From positions 223,424,501 through 223,488,500 of the forward strand of contig JADMNL010000022.1 in assembly GCA_016271365.2 (NCBI GenBank): a stretch of 64,000 bases of DNA, in the 5' to 3' direction. The translations under genes and the position numbers were made by a program. Under the pieces are notes generated by a model. That model had not been told where the DNA came from, did not search any database, and saw only the letters and a list, made by a program, of their open reading frames with translations. This document shows positions 55,386 through 64,000 of the stretch, piece by piece. Numbering within the stretch: position 1 is the stretch's first letter; each line of letters begins with the position of its first letter. The stretch is from Neoceratodus forsteri. Taxonomy: Eukaryota; Chordata; Ceratodontiformes; Ceratodontidae.

Positions 55386-55456
55386 GTATCAAACATGTAA
55401 AAAAAATACATCTTCTAGGAAAAGTTACTTACTGGTTTAATGTAGTTCTCCTTTAA

Positions 55457-55941
55457 GTTAACAACAGCAATATTGCTCTCAGTCTCACCCCCTGCCAACC
55501 ACACTCAACAGATGATGATTTTTCCCCTGGGAAAGATACCCTTGATTTTTGGCAGCCAGCTGGCAGCTGGCCCTATAGGAATCACAACCCTTTGTTAAAT
55601 GCTGTTATGGAATATCCTGTTGAATAGTTGCATATGTTTAAACGTTTTTAGTTATACTACTATTCTGGTTTATCAGACGAATATCATTATGAATAACAGT
55701 AATTGTTTTAAGTTGTATATTAATTGTAGATACTGGATAGAACAACTTCATCGAGTACAGGCTATTAGCACTAAAGTGATCCACAAATGGGGCTTATTTC
55801 AGTTAACTGGGTACGCTGCTCAAACGCTCCCTGTGGTGCCTCAACATCATTTCACTGCTGCTAGGCTACAGCTAGGCCACACTGAGAAGCAGAGTCCTAA
55901 TCCCAGACCCTCTATAGTGTTAATAAAATATAGCTACCCCC
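55457..55941 (+). other. 5' flank of the following ORF2, no gene
   Basis: Probably the ORF1-ORF2 spacer or 5' region of the next L1/Tx1 element. No element end found. Confidence 0.4.
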
Positions 55942-58725
55942 ATGGCTTACCTGAAATGTGTTACTTGGAATGTGAGAGGACTTAACACCCCCATCAAAAG
56001 GAAGCAGGTCCTCTCACACCTAAAGGGGCTAAGAACTAACATAGTCTTCTTTCAGGAGACAAAACTTGCTCCCCTGGAAGCAATTGAATTGTGTCAAGAA
56101 TGGGTAGGACTGGAAGCTCACAGCTGCGCTCCATCTTCCAAAAGAATACTATTCATTTTAATACATAAATCACTGTCCTGGACCATCCTAAAGCAGGAGC
56201 ATGATGTTGAGGGCCGATGGGTGTCAGTTAATCCTATGCTAGGTGTATGGGCCTAACTCTGATTCACCAGACTTCTTTCATACCTTTTCCCAACACCTTC
56301 AAGACTTCTCCCCTAACACCGCCCCTTGATTGATAGGAGGAGACTTTAACACCATGTTCTGCTCAGAACTGGACAGGTCTTCACAATCCACAGAAACTCA
56401 CCCAAGGGTGACAAAAACACTTGAGTGAATGCTAAAGGAACACATGCTATCAGATCTGTGGAGATCCTTGAACCCATCTGCCAAAGATTATACATACATA
56501 TCCCTGAGGTCTGGCTAACCCAGCAGATTGTACCTACTACTGGACTCACCTCATATAACTCAAAAAATGGTCACATGCGACACCGAAAACCTGGTAATTT
56601 TAGACCATGCTCCAGTGTCAGCCCTAGTAATATGGGGTTCAGAAACCCCCAGATCATCTCAACAGAGACTGGATCCCCTACTGCTGAAAGACAAGACATT
56701 CTGCAAGTGACTCATGAAAGAAACCACGCAAATCTTTAAAGAAAATGACAAAGTGGAGGTTTCATATGCCACCTTGTGGGAAAATAAGGTGCTGATCAGG
56801 CATAGTATTATGGTTTGCATAGCCAGGTGAAGATGAGAAAGGGAAAAACAACTGACAGACTTGGAGCAGGACCTTGCAAGGAAATATAAGGAACTTAAAA
56901 GAGCTAAATCTGTGTCCCGCAGGCTGGTCCTTCTAGCTGAAGCCAATGGGATAAGGCTCCGAGAAAACTCCCTGCTAACTAGGAGGGCAGAACTAGCATT
57001 GATTTGCAATAGACAATACTGGAAGGCTGGGGAGAAGTCAGGTTGGCTCCTTGCATTCCACCTCAAGAAGCAGCAAGCAGCAAGACACATTTCTATGCAA
57101 AAAGGCAAGGGGGTAACTCATCACAGCCCAACAGACATAAACAAAATAATGTCACAATTTTATCAGACTCTCTATAGTTCATCAGGTGTGCCCCACAACA
57201 ATCAAATAGATACCTTTCTCTCGGTCTTGGCCATTCTTCAACTAACAGCCAAAAACAGGGCTGCTCTAGAATCCCCACTTTCTGCTGCTCAAGATTGCAC
57301 TGCAATCCAGTCCATCAACAAGAACAAATCTCTGGGGGGGGGAAGGGCATCGGTATTCCTATGGACCGATATGTCTATTTGGACTGAATAGTCAGCCCAT
57401 ACCTTCATAAGGTTTTTACAGAGATGCGCTCAAACAAAACCCTCCCCCGAATGCTTCCAGAGGCACTTATTACAATCATGCCCAAGGAAGAGAAGGACCC
57501 ACCCTTTCCTACTAGCTACAGGCATATATAATTGATTAACACTGATGCTAATGTACTTGCCAAGGCCTTGGCACTCCAATTGGAAGGCATCCTCCCTACA
57601 TTGGTCGTCCCAGCCCAGACAGGCTTAATTAAAGGCCAACTAGCATCTGACCACCTCAGATCCTTAATCTCCCTTATATCAGTGGCCAACAGCTTGCCCA
57701 CCCCTGCAGCTGCAGTGGCCATAGACTGAAAAGGCCTCTGACTCTGTGGAGTGGGGTTATCTGCTAAAAGTTCTCCAGCACATGGGGTTTAAGTCATATT
57801 TTGCCACATGGATACAGACATTATATCAAGCACCCAAGGCCAGAGTCATAATGAATTCCATACTATCTCTGCCTTTCCAACTTCAAAAAAAAGGCATGAT
57901 ACAAGGTTACCCCCTTTCCCTGATGCTATTCGTTCTGGCCATAGAACCACTGATGATAGCCATTCGCAATCATCAGAATATGAAAGGGGTCACTATTAAA
58001 GGCCATGACTTCCATGCCAGCTTGTATGCGGATGATCTTTTAGTCTTCCTCTTGGAGGCCCCTAGAGGTCTCCTGCATCTTATAGCTCTTCTTCAGGAAT
58101 TTTCCCAGATTTCCAGTCTCAACCTGAACCAAGGGAAAACTGAAGTCTTACCCATCAATAAACACTCTGCATCAACCCCATGTGAGTGAGTGGGTCTGAA
58201 ATGGTCCCCTGGGTTATTATGATATCTTGGCATCCATCCATCCGGAGTCCTCGCTAAAATCTGTACCTTAAACTTTACCCCTCTACTACAAAATCTAATG
58301 GCAGATTTGGAGAGATGGAAAATATTGCAGCTCTCTCTAGCAGGTAAGATTGCAGCAATTAAAATGGTGGCAGCCCCTAGAAGCTTTCACTGTCTCTCAC
58401 ATCTCCCTATCAAACTCCCACCTAGATGATTTGCTAAGTTGGACAAACTGACAGGTTCCTTCCCTTGGGAAGTTAGCACAACCCTTCTTAGATGAGTGAA
58501 ACTTTGTTCTCAATGGTCCAAGGGAGCGTGGAATCTCCCCTGGTTCCAGGAATATCATGCAGCTTTCCTGGGGGCACAGACCGGCCAGTTGTTCACACCC
58601 ATCTCGTATCCCCCACCAATATGGCATACCATTGAAAACCTTCTATGCTCCCCTATGTCTCTGCTGGTCTATTTGTACTCCCTCTGCCTTGCCACATTCA
58701 ACAATAAAGTACCAAGGGGGTGCTA
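55942..58725 (+). pseudogene. L1/Tx1 ORF2, third lineage, interrupted at its 3' side
   Basis: ATG at 55942: MAYLKCVTWNVRGLNTPIKR, NIVFFQETKLAPLEA (endonuclease Glu), a GGDFNTMF region near 56335. A linker with RKYKELKRAKSVSR and RAELALICNRQYWKAGEKSG precedes the RT. RT pieces: ALALQLEGILPTLVVPAQTG (57532-57729), AVAID followed by a one-base shift, SDSVEWGYLLKVLQHMGF, MIQGYPLSLMLFVLAIEPLM (normally RQGCPLS) and an intact SLYADDLLVFLLEA (about 58020-58060). It continues to WNLPWFQEYHAAFLGAQTG and stops making sense near 58725. The C-terminal knuckle is missing; the next L1/Tx1 begins at that point, so it was probably interrupted by it. Confidence 0.88.
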
Positions 58726-58959
58726 ATTAGAAGCAAGGAGTGAAGATGTGGTTTTCTGCAGCGCCCACCTTCACAACTTTCAAATTAAAATAAGTCAATG
58801 GCATCCTTCTTAAAAGTACCTGAAATCTCACCAAATACAGCATGGATGTCCTTATGGATGAATTTCTTGTTCCAAGCTCCGGGAAAGGGCAGAGATCGGT
58901 AGATAAAAATAGGAAGAAACAGACGTCTGCCAAACAGACTGAGGCGCTGGGCCCAATAT

Positions 58960-59718
58960 CGCTGTCTGACACGAACATGCCCTCGCTTGCAAGATAAGTT
59001 ACTTCGCAGGTTATGGAGGCACTGGAATTGCAGTTGGGTTAAATAGAGAATAAATTGGAAGCCCACCTGCAGGCCATCATGGATCAGTCAGCAACCCAGG
59101 CAAATAGGATTGCTAAGGCTGAAGAGAGAATCTCAACTTTGGAGGATGTATTAGACCCGATACCGAGCAGGACTGAGGCATTAGAGAAAGAACTAGCTGA
59201 ATTCAAGGATTTACATAATTATCAAGCGGTCTATCACCGTTGCTTAAATCTATGGATAAGAGGGCTACTGGAAGGCAAAGAGGGCCTGGACATTCTTGCC
59301 TTCTGTGCAGAAAAACATCCAAAACTCCTGGGGCTTGCCCATAAGAATGGCCGCATTAAGCTAGAATGTGCCCATAGAGCAGTCGCACCAAAACTGCCAG
59401 AAGGGCAGCCTCCCAGGCAAATTATCTTCTGATTCCACAACTACCAGGATCAGGAGGCTGTACTAAAGGCCTACAGAGGGATAAAAAAACTTGAATATGA
59501 TGGAGCTAGACTGTTCATTTTCAAAACTACTCCAATCGCCTACCTAAAAAATGGGTCTCTTCAACCCAATCCTTGCTCAACTTCATGAGACTAAAGTAGA
59601 AGGGTTCCTGATCTATTCTGCAGTCCTCAAAATAAAACATGACTGGGGTACCTATTCTTTTTCAGAGCCAGAGAGAGATGTTAGCATCTTGGAGGATCTG
59701 AAGAAGAAAGTGGACTGA
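58960..59718 (+). pseudogene. L1/Tx1 ORF1 protein, fourth lineage
   Basis: Coiled coil VMEALELQLG-stop-IENKLEAHLQ, IAKAEERISTLEDVLDPIPS, TEALEKELAEFKDL, then CLNLWIRGLLEGKEGLDILA and KLECAHRAVAPKLPEGQPPR (the conserved RAxRA-like block). In-frame TGA at 59431 precedes FHNYQDQEAVLKAYRGIKKL, which is the conserved YQDKE...AR region; after a shift LAQLHETKVEGFLIYSAVLK and YSFSEPERDVSILEDLKKKV end at TGA 59718. All ORF1 domains can be traced, but the frame is broken at least three times. Confidence 0.85.
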
Positions 59719-60845
59719 GTGTGAAGAAAACTGGGCCCTGATCATAAGTAACCTGAGTGAGAGGTCTATTTTTCTGTTTAATGAGCTGATCTGGTGATGT
59801 GTGGAAAATGAAAGTTTAATTGTGAGAAAACTGTCTGGAAATCTCCTTCTCCTTGTGTTGGAGTGCTGTGCTCCCTAATTCTGGTTGTGAGGAGATATTC
59901 CTAGCTTGAAGAGGAGTTCTGCCAAAGATTAAGTGCGAATGTAAGTGACTCCCCCTTACCCATATTGAACTCCTGAGTGTGGGTTAATGGTATCCCTGAC
60001 TCTCATGGCTCTTAGAAGAGACTATTCATGCAGCTGAATTGACAACCACAGGAAAGTCTTGCAATGGACAGTTAAGTGAGATATGCTACCAACATCTGTA
60101 CGATATGGGAAGTGAGTCGGGGTCAGTGGGGAAGAAGGGCAGATGCATGGAAATAATACGTAATTCCATCTCCCCTGCTGCCCTTGTAATCCTCTGAAGG
60201 TTAGATGGGGTCTGGGGTTTCTGAGGCTTTGTAGGAGGGGATTGGGGGTCAAATGTAGGCATGTACAATTGTTAAGACTGGGTGGAAGGTGGCTCAGTGC
60301 AGCATGATGGCAACTCATCCTAGGAATGAGGCCTAGTAGTGTGTGGTTGGCACCCCATGTGGTAACAATTGGAAATGAGATGCCATGCACAGGCAATGAG
60401 CCCATGGGTGCCTTAACCCATTGTTATTATTTGTTTCTTCTTTATTACAAAAAACATGGGGGATGTCAGTGAGCAAATGAAAATGGATATGTGTGAGGGT
60501 GGTGGTGGGGAATGGGACGTCTACTATGAGGTGGGGTTGGCTATTCTTTTGAATGGCGCATGCTAGTATGGGAAATATAGGAGGGAAGAGGGGTGGGAGA
60601 TCATCTCAAGGGGTTCTTGTTCTTGTATATATGTTGGGGATTTATCCTACAGTTTGTTAAAGTTCCTATTTATGTATGCTTGCTCTATGCCTTATGGAAA
60701 TTTGTGCCCCAGCGGTTTGGGGGACATTTTATACCAAAATTATTTACCAAAAGCTACTCTACAGGGAAATACACACTGTTTTTTTTTTTTATGTTACATT
60801 GTCGATAAAAAAAACAGCAAATAAGGGATTTTACAGGTAGCCAAT
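59719..60845 (+). other. ORF1-ORF2 spacer, fourth L1/Tx1 lineage
   Basis: No conserved frame; ends with a run of T (about 60780-60790) and A (about 60807-60814). Confidence 0.5.
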
Positions 60846-63800
60846 ATGGCGTCCTCTAAGAGTCTAACTGTTGTCTCTTGGAACCTAAGGGAGGGTTTCA
60901 TCCCCAGTGAAGAGAACCAGCCTGCTCTTGGCCCTGCACAGACAGGGGGCACAAGTGGCACTCCTGCAGGAGATGCACCTGACCCTGCAGTAGCACCATA
61001 AGTTAATACAAGGATGGGTTGGGGCATGTTATGCCTTGTCATATAACTCCCACAAACGGGGGGTGGCTGTGTTAATTAATAAGCACCTGCCATTTGTGGT
61101 CTCCCAAGTAATCTCTGATCAGGAGGGGGGCTGTTATGTTTTTGTAGAGGGAACGTTGAATGGTGAAGTCATTACAGTGGCAAGTGTGTATGCCCTGGCC
61201 ATCTTGGACCTCATATTCTACCAAGAGCTATTGGACATTCTAAATAAGGAACAGTTCAGGGGACTGATTATGTGAGGGGACCTTAATGCCACAATGAATC
61301 CAAAGTTGGACCACTCTGAGGCTAAAGGCAGGAATTTTGGTGGGCTGAGACCCTGGCAGGAGGGTATGACAGACTTAGATATGATTGACAGCTGGAGATC
61401 AGCGCACCCGGGAGAGAGAGAGAGAGAGAGAAATTCACTTTCTATTCTAACCCTCATAAATCTTGGTCTTGGTTAGATTATCTATACATACCCCAAAGTT
61501 GGACTGAGAGAATGCAAAAGGTACAACATAGTCTGATTATTATCTCGGACCATGCCATGGTAACTCTGACATGTAGAATGGGAGAGGAGAAGGGGGAACC
61601 ACCACCATGGAAATGTCCTTGGTATCTGCTTGGTAACAAAGAATTCTTGGAATATTTAAAACAGCAGTGGGAATTGTATAAGGGACAGAATGAGGGAACA
61701 GTGCAGTCTGAGGGGAAGTTCTGGGATGCTGGCAGGACGAATCTCAGGGGAAGATATTATAAACTTTGTGGCAAAAGAGAAAAGAGACTTAAGAGAGTAG
61801 AACTAGAACTGCGGGTCAAAACTCTGGAGCGGGATATGGTGAAGAGGTTCTCAGAGGGAGCATTAAAGGAATTAACAACTGCAAGGGAAGCACTTATTGC
61901 TTTTCTCCTGGGTGAGGCCTGGACTGCATGCTTCTTTGCTAGGAACATATTCTTTGAATGGGGTAACAAACCTGGCCCACTTCTGGTCCGGCTGATAAAA
62001 GGACAAAGGACACACATGCATATATCAAAGATAACAACTAAGCAGGGGGTCCTGACCCAGGATAAAAATTAAATTAAGGAGCAGTTCAAGCAGTTCTATC
62101 AGCAGCTGTACCAAGCTGAATGCAGCAGAGCACTGGATGAAACTGTGCCCTTTTTAAATGGGGTCACCTTGCCACAGATCTCAGAGCAACGGAGAGAGAA
62201 ACTGGGAGGGGAAATCACTAAGGCAGAGATTAAACAGGCCACACAAGGGTTAAAAAAGGGAAAGGGGAGTGGGCCAGATGACCTCCCTGTACAGTATTAT
62301 AACATCATGCAGGATCAGACAGTAGGGGCCTTGTGGAAGGTTTTCGTGGAAGTTGGGGGGGGAGGGGGTACTCCCTGCCACCTTCAATGAAGCAGTTATA
62401 TGCTTGGCACCTAAACCAGGGAAAGACCCATAAGAATACTCTTCCTATAGACTGATCTCAGTATTGAACTGTGATGCCAAGATCCTGGCAAAGATACTGG
62501 CTGGGCGATTGGATCAGCTTCTCCCGGAGCTTGTCACCCGGATCAGACCGGTTTTGTGCAGGGGAGGTACTCCTACCATAATATACGTAAGCTATTGAAT
62601 GTCATTTGGAGAGCCTCCTAGTCAATGGGCAGTACCGTGGTGCTGTCCATGGATGTGGAGAAGGCCTTTGATTGCATTGAGTGGAAGTATCTCATGGAGG
62701 TACGTTTGTGGTTTGGTCTGGGTGACAGCTTTGTGGGACTAGTCAAAAAAATATACTGGTCGCGAATGGCTAGGGTGCTGGTGAATGGTTCCTTTACAGT
62801 GCAAATCCCATTACACAGAGGTATGAGGCAGGGGTGTCCCCTCTCCCTTTTATTGTTTGCCCTGGCCATAGAACCATTGGCAGTGGGCATCCAGGAGCAT
62901 CTGGATATTAAAGGCATACTGTGCAAATTAGGGGAATCTCATAGGATCATGCTTTATGCAGACGATATGCTCCTGTAAGTACTAGAGCCAACCAGATCCA
63001 TACCACCACTGTGTGGCCTAACTGAAACCTTTGCAGCCTTCTCTGGCTATAAAATTTATTTTGATAAGTCAGAAATCATGCTAGGGGGAGCTGTGGAGGA
63101 GGAAGAACAACAGGGGCTTGGGATCTGAAAAGGGTTATGACCTCTTTCAGGTATTTAGGTATCCAAATAGGATGAGACTTAGGTGCCCTATACCGGCTTA
63201 ATTACACATTACTTAAAGTCATAGAAGAGGAGTTGAGGCTGTAGAGGGAGTTACCAGTGTCTTGGATGGGTCGCATTAATCTGCTTAAGATGAATATACT
63301 ACCAAGGATATTATATCTGATGCAGATGTTACATATCGATCCCATCAAGATAGATCTTAAAAGGATAGAGAGGGCCTTTTCTGGGTTCCTGTAGTGGGGT
63401 AGTCGACCATGAGCAAGTCTTCATAGGGTACAGGCAGATGGATCCAGGGGTGGGCTGAATTTTCTCAACCTTCAGAATTACTGTCTGGCCATACAATACA
63501 GATACCTGAGTGACTGGGTCAATAGACCTAGATCTGCTGGGTGTTTGGATTTGGAGGAGGGGGATGGTCCAGTCAGACTCTCAGCTTACCTGGGGAGGGA
63601 AGGCTGGAAAGCTTGTAATAGGCTAAGTAATGGAAACCCATTAGTGAGGGGCAGTATTGGAAGGATAGGTGCAAATCAGGAAAAAGATGGGAGTGGGGAA
63701 AGAGGAAACTCCGTTACTCCCAGTAGTGGGAAACCTGGTCTTTCTTGCAGGACTAGAGGACAGGGGATTCCAGATGTGGGAAGCCAAGGGAATTGGTTGC

Positions 63801-64000
63801 ATTAGGGACATTTGGAGAAGTTGACAACTGGTCTCTTTTGAGGAGCTAAGGATGGGTCTTGCACTACCTGGGGTGCATATGTTTAATTTCCTACAAGCTA
63901 GGGCATATGTTAAAACTCTAGGAAGAGAGAGATGTGCTGACTCCCCCACTGGCGCATGCGTAACATCTGATACTAGGCACCAGAGTTGATGCTGGGAATG
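60846..64000 (+). pseudogene. L1/Tx1 ORF2, fourth lineage, partial
   Basis: ATG at 60846: MASSKSLTVVSWNLREG, then shifted VALLQEMHLTLQ (catalytic Glu), SHKRGVAVLINKHLPFVVSQ, GDLNATMNPKLDHSEAKGRN, IISDHAMVTLTCRM (His). RT: KKGKGSGPDDLPVQYYNIMQ, ICLAPKPGKDP, LNCDAKILAKILAGRLDQLL, LSMDVEKAFDCIEWKYLMEV, MRQGCPLSLLLFALAIEPLA and an intact MLYADDMLL (about 62950). The C-terminal region to 64000 is shifted repeatedly. The frame is cut by the window end. A (GA)n run at 61411 disrupts the endonuclease frame. Confidence 0.9.
61411..61431 (+). repeat. (GA)n microsatellite inside ORF2
   Basis: About ten GA units between SAHPGERE and, in a shifted frame, FTFYSNPHKSW. The parent frame would read straight across a shorter run, so the expansion occurred in the dead copy. 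Confidence 0.9.

Larger units (their letters stand above)
52282..55456 (+). mobile_element. T2/Kolobok-like TTAA element carrying later insertions
   Basis: TTAAAGGATAACTGCCTT at 52282 and, inverted, TTAAAGGAGAACTACATT read back from 55456. The similarity extends inward for roughly 55 bases (AAGT...TTTTC...AGAAG-TG-ATTT). TTAA at the ends is the target duplication; the TTAAAGGRRAACTA start is that of T2-type elements known from Xenopus. Removing the CR1 and the LTR-like insertion leaves about 390 bp, a non-autonomous element. Confidence 0.7.
58726..64000 (+). mobile_element. L1/Tx1-group LINE, fourth lineage, runs off the right edge
   Basis: Starts near 58726-58740 (AGAAGCAAGGAGTGAAGATG), inside or next to the previous ORF2, with ORF1 at 58.9-59.72 kb, a spacer of about 1.1 kb and ORF2 from 60846. 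The 3' end is beyond the window. Protein sequence is distinct from the other three L1/Tx1 lineages. Confidence 0.85.

Noticed and set aside
1..64000. Host protein-coding exons
   Set aside because: Every frame with recognisable conservation belongs to a transposable element; splice-like signals outside the Harbinger genes were not accompanied by conserved coding sequence.

Overview
The window is eukaryotic, almost certainly vertebrate, intergenic DNA made of nested transposable elements. I found no host gene exon, rRNA, tRNA, operon or CRISPR array. The mixture (CR1, L2-like and L1/Tx1-group LINEs, a Neptune-like Penelope remnant, a PIF/Harbinger element, a Crypton-type tyrosine recombinase and a T2/Kolobok-like TTAA element) fits an amphibian best, possibly a caecilian or salamander. 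The species call is inference from repeat content only.

Layout. 1-1.2 kb: 3' part of a CR1 (+). 1.06-12.56 kb: a direct tandem duplication of about 5.75 kb, each copy holding a CR1 tail, a spacer with short repeats, a reverse-strand CR1 and the 5' part of an L1/Tx1 ORF2. Only the second copy reads on into the rest of that ORF2. 13.05-21.53 kb: an 8.5 kb Harbinger element inserted in that ORF2 with an AAG target duplication; the ORF2 resumes on the far side and ends at 22.24 kb. 22.8-24.0 kb: GIY-YIG end of a Penelope-like element with a degenerate hammerhead-like fold. 25.0-28.2 kb: reverse-strand CR1 split by an L2-like LINE. 28.8-30.6 kb: another reverse-strand CR1. 32.4-36.8 kb: a long reverse-strand L2-like LINE with a purine-rich 3' region and tandem repeats at its 5' end. 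37.5-39.95 kb: L1/Tx1 ORF1 interrupted by a 1.7 kb LTR-like insertion. 41.37-51.04 kb: a complete-length L1/Tx1 with an 18 bp target duplication, ORF1, ORF2 and 3' UTR, the last carrying a 2.4 kb Crypton-like element. 52.28-55.46 kb: a TTAA-flanked T2-like element that swallowed a CR1 and a 1.57 kb LTR-like insertion. 55.9-58.7 kb: an L1/Tx1 ORF2, cut off where another L1/Tx1 begins; that last element runs off the right edge.

The elements do not cooperate in a pathway except inside the Harbinger unit. There a DDE transposase and two separate Myb/SANT-like genes share one pair of terminal inverted repeats, with the two Myb-like genes divergent from a central region rich in AGCGCT-type motifs. 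All coding regions carry frameshifts or stops, so every protein call below is a pseudogene. The most unusual objects are this three-gene Harbinger element and the Crypton-like element with a 120 bp array and hairpin ends. The 5.7 kb tandem duplication deserves checking as a possible assembly artefact, because its copies differ largely by small insertions and deletions.
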